Made by a program: the position numbers and the translations under genes
Notes under the pieces: generated by a model
Told to the model about the DNA's origin: nothing
The model's input: only the letters and a program-made list of their open reading frames with translations
The model's database searches: none
In this document: positions 7,658-16,870 of the stretch, in pieces
Position numbering within the stretch: position 1 is the first letter of the stretch
Layout: each line of letters opens with the position of its first letter
Origin: an uncultured Geobacter sp.
GTDB taxonomy: Bacteria; Desulfobacterota; Desulfuromonadia; Geobacterales; Geobacteraceae
Assembly: GCA_903925075.1 (NCBI GenBank)
Contig: CAIYDQ010000196.1
Span: forward strand, 1-55,599
Direction of reading: 5' to 3'
Length of the DNA stretch: 55,599 bases

Positions 7658-9409
7658 TTACTCTTCGGTGCTTTTCTTCAGTTTCTCTTTCAAAAGGTCG
7701 CCGAAGCTGGAGGTCGCTTCGCCCTGGGCTCCCATGTAGGAGGCCAGCTCGGCCTTGTCGATGGCGCTTTGCAGCGACTTGATCGACAGGGCGATCTTCT
7801 TCTCGACCATGTCCACGTTCAGCACTACCGCTTCCAGCTCGTCGCCGACGTTGGCGAAGTCCTTGGGGGTAGCCACTTTCTCGTGGGACAGCTCGGAGAC
7901 GTGCACGAGGCCCTCGATCCCTTCCTCGATCTCAAGGAAGACGCCGAAATCGGTAACGGAGGTGACTTTGCCCTTTACTCTGGAGCCGGGACGGTATTTT
8001 CTCGGGATCTCGTCCCAGGGATCCGGCACCAGCTGCTTGATGCCCAGGGAGAGCCTCTCGTTGTCGACGTCGATGTTCAAGACCACCGCCTGCACGGTCT
8101 GTCCCTTGCCGAACAGCTCGCCCGGATGCTTGACGCGGCGGGTCCAGGAGATGTCGGAGACGTGCACCAGGCCGTCGATGCCGTCTTCGATGCCGATGAA
8201 GACGCCGAAGTCGGTGATGTTCTTGATCTGCCCTTCGATCTTGGTGCCGACCGGGTAGCGCTCGCCGATCACGGTCCAGGGGTTCACTTCGGTCTGCTTC
8301 AGGCCCAGCGAAATCCTGCGGTTGCCCGGATCGACTCCCAGGATGACGGCTTCCACTTCCTCGCCAGTCTTGAGGATCTCGGAGGGATGACGCACCCTTC
8401 TGGTCCAGGACATCTCGGAGACGTGCACGAGGCCCTCGATGCCGTCCTCCAGCGAGATGAATGCGCCGTAGTCGGTGAGGCTCACCACCTTGCCGCGTAC
8501 CTTCTCGCCTTCCTGGTAACGCTCGTTCACGTTCAACCAGGGATCGGGCACGGTCTGCTTCAGCCCCAGGGAGATCTTCCCCTTGTCGCGGTCGTACTTG
8601 AGCACCATCACGTTCAGGGTGTCGCCCACCTTCACCATTTCGGAGGGGTGGCCGAGCCGGCCCCAGGACATGTCGGTGACGTGCAGCAGGCCGTCCACGC
8701 CGCCCAGATCCACGAAGGCGCCGTACTCGGCTATGTTCTTGACCACGCCGGAAACCACGTCCCCTTCCTTCAGGGTCGCCAGGGTCTCGGTCCTCGCCTT
8801 GTCGCGCTCCTCTTCGAGCAGCACGCGACGGGAAAGCACCAGGTTGCCCCGCTTGCGGTTCAGCTTCAGGATCTTGAACTGGTAGGTCTGCCCTACGAAG
8901 CGGTCCATGTTGCCGCCGGGACGAAGGTCAACTTGGGAAGCGGGAAGGAAGGCCTCGACGCCGACATCGACGGTCATGCCCCCCTTCACCTTGCCGGTGA
9001 TCTTCCCCTCGATGACGCCACCCTCGCCTGCGGCGGCGATGGTCTCCCAGGCCACTTGCGAGTCGGCTTTCTTCTTGGAGAGGACCATGTGGCCCCGGAT
9101 GTTTTCGCCGCGCTCGAAGTAGACGTTCACTTCGTCACCGACCTTCACGGTCAACTCGCCGCTCTCGTCGATGAATTCGCCGATGCGGATGCACCCTTCC
9201 GACTTGTAGCCGACATCGACCAAAACGATGTCCTGCTCGATCTGGACCACCACGCCCTTGACGACTTCGCCGCTTTGCGGCTGCCTCAGGCTGTCTTGAA
9301 ACAGATCGGCGAACTCGCCCTGTTCCGACTGCTCCAGATCCTCGTCAGTATCGTGTAACCGCCTAATCGGCATATCTTTTTTCTTGAACGCTCTTTTTTC
9401 ATCACCCAT
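7658..9409 (-). CDS. rpsA: 30S ribosomal protein S1
   Basis: Encodes 583 residues with six S1 RNA-binding OB domains, at roughly 46-112, 132-198, 217-285, 302-372, 389-459 and 476-545. The later ones show the strong pattern GAFVDLGG-VDGLLHVTDMSW and its relatives. S1 holds mRNA on the 30S subunit and is essential for leaders with weak Shine-Dalgarno sites. The length and domain count match full-length proteobacterial S1. The N-terminal 45 residues are acidic and charged. A second Met at residue 13 could also serve as start. It lies between ispH and ihfB, and a promoter candidate overlaps the end of ispH. Confidence 0.96.
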   Translation of the reverse strand: MGDEKRAFKKKDMPIRRLHDTDEDLEQSEQGEFADLFQDSLRQPQSGEVVKGVVVQIEQDIVLVDVGYKSEGCIRIGEFIDESGELTVKVGDEVNVYFERGENIRGHMVLSKKKADSQVAWETIAAAGEGGVIEGKITGKVKGGMTVDVGVEAFLPASQVDLRPGGNMDRFVGQTYQFKILKLNRKRGNLVLSRRVLLEEERDKARTETLATLKEGDVVSGVVKNIAEYGAFVDLGGVDGLLHVTDMSWGRLGHPSEMVKVGDTLNVMVLKYDRDKGKISLGLKQTVPDPWLNVNERYQEGEKVRGKVVSLTDYGAFISLEDGIEGLVHVSEMSWTRRVRHPSEILKTGEEVEAVILGVDPGNRRISLGLKQTEVNPWTVIGERYPVGTKIEGQIKNITDFGVFIGIEDGIDGLVHVSDISWTRRVKHPGELFGKGQTVQAVVLNIDVDNERLSLGIKQLVPDPWDEIPRKYRPGSRVKGKVTSVTDFGVFLEIEEGIEGLVHVSELSHEKVATPKDFANVGDELEAVVLNVDMVEKKIALSIKSLQSAIDKAELASYMGAQGEATSSFGDLLKEKLKKSTEE

Positions 9410-9452
9410 CGAAAGCCGTACCCCCTAGATTAATCTCCTATAAAATCGAGCT

Positions 9453-9480
9453 AATTTATCACATCTGTGAAAAAATTCAA
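9453..9480 (-). promoter_or_regulatory. Candidate sigma-70 promoter for rpsA
   Basis: On the minus strand TTGAAT, 16 bases, TAAATT, ending 43 bases before the rpsA start, with the -35 inside the ispH stop region. The roughly 70-base gap around it is markedly AT-rich. Read from sequence only. Confidence 0.4.
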
Positions 9481-10325
9481 CGTATTTTATCTTCATCTAT
9501 CTCTCTTATTCGTTCGATCACGTCGTCGATCAGCCACTTGGGGGTCGAGGCGCCCGCCGTGATGCCCACTTTCTCCACGCCGTCGAACCAATCCGGGTTC
9601 AATTGGCTGGCGATTTCGATGTGGTGGGTGCGCGGCAGGAGCTCGCTGCAGACCTCGGCCAACCGCTTGGTGTTGGCGCTGTTGTAGCCGCCGATGACGA
9701 TCATGCAGTCCACCTTGCCGGCCAACTCCTTCGCCTCCTCCTGGCGCACGGCGGTGGCGTCGCAGATGGTGTGATAGACGCGGATCTCCCCCCCCTTGCC
9801 CAGGCAGGCGGTGACCACGGCCCGCAGGTTCTCGAAGGACTGGGTGGTCTGCGCCACCACGCCGATCTTGGCCATGCGCGGCAGCCGCTCGGCCTCTTCG
9901 CCCGAGCCCACCACGTAGACCTTGCCGGAGGCGTAGGAGACGATCCCCTGCACCTCGGGGTGGTCGGCGTCCCCGACCACCACCACGTGGTAGCCGGCGG
10001 CGGAGAGGCTCGCCACGTGCTCCTGCGCCTTTTTCACGAAGGGGCAGGTGGCGTCCACGATCTCCAGGTTGCGGCTGATCACCGCCTCCAACTCCTTGGC
10101 CGCCACCCCGTGGGAGCGGATGATGATGGTGCCGCGATCCACTTCGTTGACGTCGTCGAGCGGCTTCACCCCCATGTCCTCAAGCCTCGCCACCACTTGG
10201 GGCGAATGGATGATGGGGCCGAGCGTGTAGGTCTCGCCCCCCTTGTCGGCCGCCTCGAAGGCCAGCTGGGTGGCGCGTTTCACGCCGAAGCAGAAACCGG
10301 CCTGCTTTGCCAGTATCAGTTCCAT
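9477..10325 (-). CDS. ispH: 4-hydroxy-3-methylbut-2-enyl diphosphate reductase
   Basis: Encodes 282 residues. IspH is the last enzyme of the MEP isoprenoid pathway, reducing HMBPP to IPP and DMAPP with a [4Fe-4S] cluster. The three cluster cysteines are visible: Cys12 (QAGFCFGVKRA), Cys94 (DATCPFVKKA) and Cys188 (YHTICDATAVR). The proton-relay glutamate lies in DADHPEVQG. I start at ATG 10325 rather than the ATG two codons earlier, because AAGGGG is correctly spaced from the later one. That start lies 2 bases after the cmk stop, indicating translational coupling. Confidence 0.96.
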   Translation of the reverse strand: MELILAKQAGFCFGVKRATQLAFEAADKGGETYTLGPIIHSPQVVARLEDMGVKPLDDVNEVDRGTIIIRSHGVAAKELEAVISRNLEIVDATCPFVKKAQEHVASLSAAGYHVVVVGDADHPEVQGIVSYASGKVYVVGSGEEAERLPRMAKIGVVAQTTQSFENLRAVVTACLGKGGEIRVYHTICDATAVRQEEAKELAGKVDCMIVIGGYNSANTKRLAEVCSELLPRTHHIEIASQLNPDWFDGVEKVGITAGASTPKWLIDDVIERIREIDEDKIR

Positions 10326-10327
10326 GG

Positions 10328-11005
10328 TCATTCCCCTTGTAGCGCCGCGAGCTTCTGCCGGACGGCGCTCTCCATCAATGCCAGCACCTCGTCCATGGAG
10401 AGCGAGGTGGAGTCTATGTCGACCGCGTCGGCGGCCTTTCTGAGCGGGGCGTATTCGCGCCCCTCGTCCTGCCGGTCGCGCAGCGCCACCTTGTCGATGG
10501 TTTCCTTAAGCGAGACCTGTTCGCCGCGCGCGGTCAATTCCAGATAGCGGCGCCGGCCGCGCTCCTCGGCGCTCGCCGACAGGAAAAATTTCACCTCGGC
10601 GTCGGGAAAGACCACGGTGCCGATGTCGCGTCCTTCCAGCACCACGCCCCCCGCCTCCCCCATGCCGCGCTGCATGGCGAGCAGGGCGTCGCGCACGGGT
10701 CTGCGGGCCGAGACGCAGGAGGTCAGAAGACCTATCTCCTCGCTCCTGATGGCGCCGGAGACGTCCTCGCCGTTGGCCAGCACCCGGCAGTTTTCGCCGT
10801 CGCGGCAAAAGGAGATGTCGAGCCCGCGGCAGAGCACGGCCAGCGCCGGGTCGTCCTCGCAGGCGATCTGCGCCCGCTTGGCCATCAGCGCCACCGCGCG
10901 GAACATGGCGCCGGTATCGATATGGAGGTACCCCAGGCGCCGCGCCAAGAGTTTGGTGATGCTGCTCTTGCCCGCTCCCGAGGGACCGTCGATGGCGATG
11001 ATCAC
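10328..11005 (-). CDS. cmk: Cytidylate kinase
   Basis: Encodes 225 residues. It phosphorylates CMP and dCMP with ATP. The P-loop GPSGAGKSS is at residues 7-15. The CMP-binding insert and the lid with RDRQDEGREYAPLRKA near the C-terminus match the bacterial family. The frame is open far upstream inside aroA, but the family N-terminus begins at the GTG at 11005 (MIIAIDGPSG), which I take as start. It sits 23 bases after aroA and 2 bases before ispH, in the pheA-to-ihfB operon. Confidence 0.94.
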   Translation of the reverse strand: MIIAIDGPSGAGKSSITKLLARRLGYLHIDTGAMFRAVALMAKRAQIACEDDPALAVLCRGLDISFCRDGENCRVLANGEDVSGAIRSEEIGLLTSCVSARRPVRDALLAMQRGMGEAGGVVLEGRDIGTVVFPDAEVKFFLSASAEERGRRRYLELTARGEQVSLKETIDKVALRDRQDEGREYAPLRKAADAVDIDSTSLSMDEVLALMESAVRQKLAALQGE

Positions 11006-11028
11006 CCCGTTTGCCCGTAGCCGCGCGC

Positions 11029-12318
11029 TCAACTGACCACGACTCCGGCCAAAAGTTCGCGGAAACCGGGAAAGGAGGTGGCGATGCAATCGACGTCGGA
11101 GACGGAGCTCTGGCCGGGAGCGGTGAGGGCCGCGACCGTCATGGACATCGCTATCCGGTGATCGCCGAAGCTGTCGAAGGCGGCGGCCTTCAGGGAGCCC
11201 TGGCCGGTGATCTCCATGCCGTCGGGAGTTTCCGTCACCTCGACCCCCGCCAGCCGCAGGTTGGCGGCCATGGCGGCGATGCGGTCGGTTTCCTTCACCC
11301 TGAGTTCCGAGGCGTCGCCGATCACGGTGACCCCTTCGGCCAGCGCCGCGGCCACGCAGATGGCGGGGAACTCGTCGATGGCGCGCGGCACCAGTTCGCC
11401 GCAGATGCGCATCGCCTTGAGCTTTGAGGAGCGGACCCTGAGGTCGGCTACCGGTTCGCCGGATTCCTCCCGAGGGTTCAGAAGTTCCAGGTCGCCCCCC
11501 ATCCCCTTGAGGATGTCGATGACGCCGGTGCGGGTCGGGTTGACGCCGACCCCGCGGATGATCAGCTCGGAACCGGGGACAATCAGCGCGGCGACCATGA
11601 AGAAGGCGGCCGAGGAGATGTCGCCGGGGACGGCGATGTCGCGCCCGGAGAGTTGCGCGCCTCCGGAGAGCCTGACGCCGCCGGGGAAGCTCTCGACCCG
11701 GGCGCCGAAGTGGCGCAGCATCCGCTCCGAGTGGTCCCGGGAGAGGTGCGGCTCGCGCACCACCGTGTCCCCTTCGGCGTAGAGGCCGGCCAAGAGGATG
11801 GCGGACTTCACCTGGGCGCTGGAGATGGGCGAGTCGTACTCGATCCCTTTCAGTTGGCACCCCTGAATGGCGAGCGGCGCCTTCTCTCCGCCGGCGCGCC
11901 CCAGGATGCGCGCCCCCATCAGCGCCAGCGGCGTCACCACGCGCTTCATCGGCCGCGCCCTCAGGTACTTGTCGCCGGAGAGCACGGAAAAGAAGTTTTG
12001 TCCGGCCAAAAGGCCGGTCAAAAGCCGCATGGAAGTGCCGGAATTGCCGCAGTCGAGCAGGTCCGTCGGCTCCGACAGGCCGCGCAGTCCCTTGCCGTGG
12101 ATGGTCAGCGTTTCGCCGTCGTCCTCCACCTCGACCCCCATGGCGCGGAAGGCCTCCAGGGTGGCGAGCGCGTCTTCGCCGCGCAGAAAACCGGTAACCC
12201 TGGTGACGCCGGAGGCGATGGAGCCGAACATGATGGAGCGGTGCGATATGGATTTGTCGCCGGGAACGCGGATCTCGCCCCGCACGCCGCTCGCGCTATT
12301 AACCGTATAACTGTTCAT
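11029..12318 (-). CDS. aroA: 3-phosphoshikimate 1-carboxyvinyltransferase (EPSP synthase)
   Basis: Encodes 429 residues. It joins shikimate-3-phosphate and PEP in the sixth shikimate step. The N-terminus has the substrate-binding PGDKSISHR with Lys22, followed by LDCGNSGTSMRLLTG. Later come RAIDEFPAI, containing the catalytic Asp region, and RVKETDRI, the signature near the end. The start at ATG 12318 has GGGGA upstream; a longer frame begins in the repetitive spacer and adds non-homologous residues. It feeds the pheA and tyrA products encoded just upstream. Confidence 0.95.
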   Translation of the reverse strand: MNSYTVNSASGVRGEIRVPGDKSISHRSIMFGSIASGVTRVTGFLRGEDALATLEAFRAMGVEVEDDGETLTIHGKGLRGLSEPTDLLDCGNSGTSMRLLTGLLAGQNFFSVLSGDKYLRARPMKRVVTPLALMGARILGRAGGEKAPLAIQGCQLKGIEYDSPISSAQVKSAILLAGLYAEGDTVVREPHLSRDHSERMLRHFGARVESFPGGVRLSGGAQLSGRDIAVPGDISSAAFFMVAALIVPGSELIIRGVGVNPTRTGVIDILKGMGGDLELLNPREESGEPVADLRVRSSKLKAMRICGELVPRAIDEFPAICVAAALAEGVTVIGDASELRVKETDRIAAMAANLRLAGVEVTETPDGMEITGQGSLKAAAFDSFGDHRIAMSMTVAALTAPGQSSVSDVDCIATSFPGFRELLAGVVVS

Positions 12319-12368
12319 AAATCCCCTGACCGTCGACAGTGATACAAGGCAAAAACATACAAGGCAAT

Positions 12369-12551
12369 TCAACAGGGATCAAACGGATACAGGGGATAAC
12401 TCCGATAAAATCTAAAGGCTTTAAAGCTTTTTGGTTTAACCAAGACTAAAGTCTTAAGCTTTTTGTTTAACCAAGCCTAAAGGCTTTTTGGTTTACCCCA
12501 AAGTCTTGTCTGTCTTTGCCGTATCCCCTGTATCTTTTTATCCCTGTTCAA
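12369..12551. repeat. Inverted-repeat-bounded AT-rich element between tyrA and aroA
   Basis: Imperfect inverted arms of about 30 bases lie at 12369-12398 and 12522-12551, sharing ATCCCCTGTATC and ATCCCTGTT. Between them are three related direct units at 12424-12455, 12456-12480 and 12481-12507, each with GCTTTTTGGTTTAACC or a close variant. The first two hold small palindromes (AAGACTAAAGTCTT, AAGCCTAAAGGCTT). It has no coding frame and differs sharply in composition from its neighbours. Confidence 0.7.
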
Positions 12552-12567
12552 AAGGTTTTGACGTTGT

Positions 12568-13428
12568 TTAAAGAATCGCGTCGCGTTTTTGTTTGGAGTT
12601 CTTGAAGAACGACTCCAGCCCGCCGCCGTCTCCCGTCTCCACCAGCGTTCGCAGTCTCTCCAGGTAGCCGGAGAAAAAGTCCATGGTCTCCAGGATGGCG
12701 TCCCGGTTGGTGAGGGCGATGTCGCGCCACATCACCGGGTCCGAGGAGGCGATCCGGGTGAAATCCCTGAACCCCCCGGCGGAGAAGGAGAGCAGATCGC
12801 CGCCGGGACGGTCGTAGCCGTCGACGGCGTTCACCAGCGAGTAGGCGACCATGTGCGGCAGATGGGAGATGGCCGCCACTACCCGGTCGTGCTGCGCCGG
12901 ATCCATGAGCGGCACCGAGGAACCGGCGATCTGCCAGAGCTCCACCACCTTGGCGAGCGCGGCCGGATCGGTCCTCTTAGTCGGGGTGACGATGCAGCGC
13001 TTCCCCTGGTAAAGCTCGGCGAAGGAGGCTTCCACCCCCGAGTGCTCGGTGCCGGCGATCGGGTGCCCGCCAACGAAGAAGGTCCCTTCCGGCATGAGCG
13101 GCTCGCAGGCGTCCACCACGAATTCCTTGACCGAGCCGCCGTCGGTGACGACGCAGCCCGGCGCGAGGTAAGGGGCGATCTCGGCCACCACGGCGGGTAT
13201 CGAGCAGACGGGGGTGGCCACGAACACCAGGTCGGCGCCGGCCACCCCTTCCCTGGCATCCAGACAGTAACCGTCCAAAACCCCCAGTTCCACGCCGCGC
13301 CTGAGGTTCGCCTCGCCGCGGCCGATGCCGACCACCCGCGAAACGGCCCCCTTTTCGCGCAGCACCCGGGCGAGCGAGCCGCCGATCAGCCCCACCCCGA
13401 TTACCGCCAACTTGTTGATAAGCGCCAT
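12568..13428 (-). CDS. tyrA: Prephenate dehydrogenase
   Basis: Encodes 286 residues. It oxidatively decarboxylates prephenate to 4-hydroxyphenylpyruvate for tyrosine. The nucleotide-binding motif VIGVGLIGGSLA is at residues 9-20. TDGGSVK and GGHPIAGTEHSG, with His122 and His129, match the TyrA active site. Length fits a stand-alone, non-fused enzyme without an ACT domain. It begins 13 bases after the pheA stop, so phenylalanine and tyrosine branches are expressed together. The repeat element separates it from aroA. Confidence 0.94.
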   Translation of the reverse strand: MALINKLAVIGVGLIGGSLARVLREKGAVSRVVGIGRGEANLRRGVELGVLDGYCLDAREGVAGADLVFVATPVCSIPAVVAEIAPYLAPGCVVTDGGSVKEFVVDACEPLMPEGTFFVGGHPIAGTEHSGVEASFAELYQGKRCIVTPTKRTDPAALAKVVELWQIAGSSVPLMDPAQHDRVVAAISHLPHMVAYSLVNAVDGYDRPGGDLLSFSAGGFRDFTRIASSDPVMWRDIALTNRDAILETMDFFSGYLERLRTLVETGDGGGLESFFKNSKQKRDAIL

Positions 13429-13441
13429 GCCTAACCGACCC

Positions 13442-14521
13442 TCACGAGCGGGCCCGCGGATAGGAGCCGAGCACCTTGACGAACTGGCAGCAGGCGGAGA
13501 GATCCTGCACCGCCACCGCCACCTCGGGGTCCGTGATGTGGCCGGAGAGATCCAGGAAGAAGATATATTCCCACGCCTTGCCTTTCAGCGGGCGCGATTC
13601 GATCTTGGAAAGGTTGATGCCGCGCCGGGCGAAGGGCTCCAGCATGCGGTGCAGCACGCCCGGTTCGTCGCGGACCGAGAACATCAGCGAGGTCTTGTCG
13701 TCTCCGCACTTGTCGGCCATCTTCCTGCCGATCACCAGGAAACGGGTGAAGTTGTTCACCTGGTCCTCGATGCGCGCCTTGACGACCTTCAGGTTGTAGA
13801 TGGAGGCGGCGTACTCGCTGGCGATGGCCGCCGCGTTGTAGTCCTCGCCCACGATCTGGGCCGCGAGCGTCGTGGAGGCCACGTCCACCAGCGGCACGTT
13901 GGGGAGGTTTTCGGCCAGCCATTTGCGGCACTGGGCGAGCGGCTGCGGGTGGGAGTAGACCTTCTTCACGTCCTCGAAGCGGCCGGTGCGCGAGAGCAGG
14001 TAGTGCGAGACCTCCAGGAGCACCTCGGCGTTGATCTTCAGCTCGCTCTCCATGAACATGTCGAGCGTGTGGGAGATCATGCCGTCGGTGGAGTTCTCCA
14101 CCGGCACCAGGCCGTAATAGGCCTCCCCCTTCTCCACCGCCTCGAAGACGGCGGGGATGGAGCGCTCGGGCATGAGCTCGGCGGAGAGGCCGAACTGCTG
14201 CATGGCGGCCAGGTGGCTGAAGGTCGCCTTGGGTCCCAGGAAGGCCACCTTCATCGGGCTTTCCAGGGCGAGCGAGGCGGAGATGATCTCGCGGAACACG
14301 CCGCGCACCGCCTCGGCCGGGAAGGGGCCGGGGTTGGCGGCGGTGAGCCGGTCGTAGATCTCCCGCTCGCGGCTGGGCACGTGGAAGTCGCTGTGGTTTT
14401 GCGACTTCAGCGCGCCGACCTGCATGACCAGGGTGGCCCGGTGGTTCAAGAGTTCCAGGATGCGGTCGTCCACCGCATCTATTTCCTGTCGGAGTGTCGC
14501 CAGTGTCTGCTTTTCTTTCAA
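13442..14521 (-). CDS. pheA: Bifunctional chorismate mutase / prephenate dehydratase (P-protein)
   Basis: Encodes 359 residues. It converts chorismate to prephenate and then to phenylpyruvate. Residues 1-85 are an AroQ-type chorismate mutase (LRQEIDAVDDRILELL). The dehydratase spans about 90-270, with GPKATFSHLA and the catalytic Thr-Arg-Phe at 259-261. A C-terminal ACT domain, about 280-355, carries the ESRP motif (308-311) used for phenylalanine feedback inhibition. It appears to be the first gene of the minus-strand operon running through tyrA, aroA, cmk, ispH, rpsA and ihfB. Confidence 0.95.
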   Translation of the reverse strand: MKEKQTLATLRQEIDAVDDRILELLNHRATLVMQVGALKSQNHSDFHVPSREREIYDRLTAANPGPFPAEAVRGVFREIISASLALESPMKVAFLGPKATFSHLAAMQQFGLSAELMPERSIPAVFEAVEKGEAYYGLVPVENSTDGMISHTLDMFMESELKINAEVLLEVSHYLLSRTGRFEDVKKVYSHPQPLAQCRKWLAENLPNVPLVDVASTTLAAQIVGEDYNAAAIASEYAASIYNLKVVKARIEDQVNNFTRFLVIGRKMADKCGDDKTSLMFSVRDEPGVLHRMLEPFARRGINLSKIESRPLKGKAWEYIFFLDLSGHITDPEVAVAVQDLSACCQFVKVLGSYPRARS

Positions 14522-14614
14522 AGCTCGTGGTCACCTTTTAGGCAGGGGTAGTGGCAGTCGTGAAGCGTATATTTATAAGGCAACGACCGCAAATTTGCAA
14601 CGTTTTTTTACCGC

Positions 14615-15358
14615 TCAGACCACCTCGGGGCGCGCCTGCGGGTTCATGGGGTTCATTCTGACCGCGAGCGAGAAGAGGTAGGGGTAGTCGCTCCTGAGAT
14701 GGCGCATGTAGGACAACCACTCGATCAGCAGGTAGGTGTGCGCCCGTTTCATGTCGCCGGAGAGATGGTCCAGGTCCGATTGCGGCAGCTGCTGCAGCGA
14801 TTGGCGCGCCTGCAGTTCCTCGACCAGGTGGAACACGGCCCAGAGCAGGTCGGTGAAGGCGGCGTGCTCAAGGAGGTTCGGGTTTTCCAAAAGCGTCAGC
14901 ATGACCGACTTCTTTTCGGCCAGAAAGGCCTTCAAGGCGGCCAGGTCGCCGAGGCGGGAGTCGAGCACGACGTCCTGGCCTTTCAGGAACTCGCGGGCCT
15001 GGTCGAAATCGGCGTCCCGCCAGTGGACCGAGGGCCTGAGCCTCTTGGAGAGCTCCTCGCCGTCCGAGAAGAACTCCAAAAAGTCCCGCAGCAGATGGGA
15101 GCCGACCTCGCTGAAGAAGACGCCGATCACCATGTTCATCTTCTTCATCATCGCCTCGCGCTCGCGCTCCTTCAAGACGCGCTCGATCATCAGGGTGACG
15201 AAGAGCACGTAGACCGGGAGGAAGGCGACGTTGGACATGAAGCTGAAGCCGATCTCGTCGCCGCGGCGGAAGATGAAATACTCGGCCAGGTAGAGGAAAA
15301 GCGAGACGACCAGCAGCAGCCAGACGATGCGGTCATGGGGGAGACGCACTGATTTCAA
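14615..15358 (-). CDS. Predicted inner-membrane protein of unknown function
   Basis: Encodes 247 residues. Two N-terminal transmembrane segments (about 11-30 and 40-60) precede a charged, mostly helical cytoplasmic domain with Leu-rich helices and no motif I recognise. The final 20 residues are Met/Pro-rich. It begins 36 bases after the last ABC permease gene on the same strand, so it may belong to that operon. It could be an accessory or sensing protein, but nothing in the sequence proves that. Confidence 0.65.
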   Translation of the reverse strand: MKSVRLPHDRIVWLLLVVSLFLYLAEYFIFRRGDEIGFSFMSNVAFLPVYVLFVTLMIERVLKEREREAMMKKMNMVIGVFFSEVGSHLLRDFLEFFSDGEELSKRLRPSVHWRDADFDQAREFLKGQDVVLDSRLGDLAALKAFLAEKKSVMLTLLENPNLLEHAAFTDLLWAVFHLVEELQARQSLQQLPQSDLDHLSGDMKRAHTYLLIEWLSYMRHLRSDYPYLFSLAVRMNPMNPQARPEVV

Positions 15359-15394
15359 GAAAAACCTCCGGGTAAAACGTCAATAAATAAGTTC

Positions 15395-16552
15395 TCAGCC
15401 GATTCTTCTCAGGCCGTCCGCGATGCGGATGGTGGAGCCCCTCCATGTCGGGAAGATGCCGGAAACCACCCCGACCACCAGGGCGGCCAGCAACTCCAGC
15501 AGGATGGTCTCGACCGAGACGCTGAAGGAGGGGAAATACTGGGCGAGCGCGGTCTCGATCCAGGCGGCGGCGGGAAAGGTGGCCAGCGCCCCGATCGCCC
15601 CGCCCAGAAGGGAAATGGACACCGACTCGCCGAAGATCAGGCCCCCCAGGTGCCCCGACTTGAAGCCGAGCGTCTTCAGGGTGGCGTACTCGCCGATCCG
15701 CTCGCGCGCCGTCATCGCCATGGTGTTGGCCGCCACCACCATGATGATGGCGATCACCATGTAGGAGACGATCTGGATCGCCACCATGATCGCCTCGGTC
15801 ATGGAGACGAAACCCATCTGGAAGGCGCGCTCGGTCTCGGTCAGGGTTTCGGCCAGCGAGTTTTTGAAGAGCGCGTCCACCTTCAGGGCGACCTCGGGGG
15901 CCAGTTCGGGCTTTTTCACGCCGATCACGTAGAAGCCGACCTGATCGGCGCGCCTGGGCGCGCTCTTTCTCATGCTCTCGTTCAGGTAACTCCAGTGGAA
16001 CATGAGCGCCCGGTCGTCGGTGGACTTTTCCGCACCGTGAAACACGCCGCGCAGCACGAATTCCCACTGGCCTGGAAAGATGGTCCCTTTCAGGGTGATC
16101 AGGTCGCCGACTTTCCAGCCGTAGAGCTTGGCGAGCCTGGCCCCGGCGATGCACCCCTTGCGGTCGAGGAAGAAGTCGTTGCGCTCCTTGGCGGGGAGCA
16201 CGAATTCGGGGTAGAGATCGAGGTAGGTTTTGGGCTCGATGGCGTAGTTGGCGAAGAAATGTTTCTCGTCGATGTAGATGCCGCCGAACCAGTTGCCGTA
16301 GGAGACCGAGTCCACCCCCGGCACCCCGCGGATCCGCTCCAGATAGGAGACCGGCAGCGGGAAGATCAGGGAGATCGCGTTTCTGGTGACGAGCCTGGTG
16401 GCCGAGGCGTGTTCGGCGCCCGAGTACCAAAGCCCCACCAGGGTGCGCAAAAGGCCGAAGGCGAGCACGGCGACGGCGACGCCGACCACGGTCAGGATCG
16501 AGCGGAGCTTATGGCGGAACAGGTTCCGCAGCACGTATTTGATCATGAACAT
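15395..16552 (-). CDS. FtsX-like ABC transporter permease
   Basis: Encodes 385 residues with the MacB/FtsX layout: one N-terminal transmembrane helix (about 17-40), a large periplasmic domain to about residue 255, and three C-terminal helices (about 262-285, 315-340, 350-372). The sequence MTARERIGEYATLKTLGFK before the second helix is the typical coupling helix that contacts the ATPase. It works with the ATPase at 18039-18728 and is the second of two permeases. A 318-base palindromic spacer separates it from the first. Confidence 0.85.
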   Translation of the reverse strand: MFMIKYVLRNLFRHKLRSILTVVGVAVAVLAFGLLRTLVGLWYSGAEHASATRLVTRNAISLIFPLPVSYLERIRGVPGVDSVSYGNWFGGIYIDEKHFFANYAIEPKTYLDLYPEFVLPAKERNDFFLDRKGCIAGARLAKLYGWKVGDLITLKGTIFPGQWEFVLRGVFHGAEKSTDDRALMFHWSYLNESMRKSAPRRADQVGFYVIGVKKPELAPEVALKVDALFKNSLAETLTETERAFQMGFVSMTEAIMVAIQIVSYMVIAIIMVVAANTMAMTARERIGEYATLKTLGFKSGHLGGLIFGESVSISLLGGAIGALATFPAAAWIETALAQYFPSFSVSVETILLELLAALVVGVVSGIFPTWRGSTIRIADGLRRIG

Positions 16553-16575
16553 GAATCACCAAAAGCAAAGACAAA

Positions 16576-16865
16576 CCGTTTGCCACGGAGAAAATCTGAG
16601 GAAATCTGAGAAAAGCAAAAAGCTTGGGGTTAAAACCAATCCAAGGCGTAAACCTATCAAAGGCGTTAACCACAGAGGTACTCAGAGGCGCTCAGAGGAA
16701 AACACACGACAATAATCTTGTAAACCGTCTTCCGTTTAGGTTTTCCCGTTTAGGTTTTCCTCTGTGTGCCTCTGGGTACCTCTGTGGTTAAAGCTCTTGC
16801 CTTTGACTTTCCAATTCTTCAAGATTCTGATTTTCCCCGGTTTTCTCCGTGGTGAACGTTTGCGG
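16576..16865. repeat. Nested inverted repeats in the ABC operon
   Basis: Outer arms at 16576-16609 and 16824-16863 share CCACGGAGAAAA and its complement. Inner arms at 16665-16702 and 16754-16791 share TTAACCACAGAGGTAC, its complement, and further CAGAGG units. The 318-base gap between the two permease genes is almost filled by this structure, which could fold into a long cruciform or stem. No gene is visible in it. Confidence 0.75.
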
Positions 16866-16870
16866 ATTTT

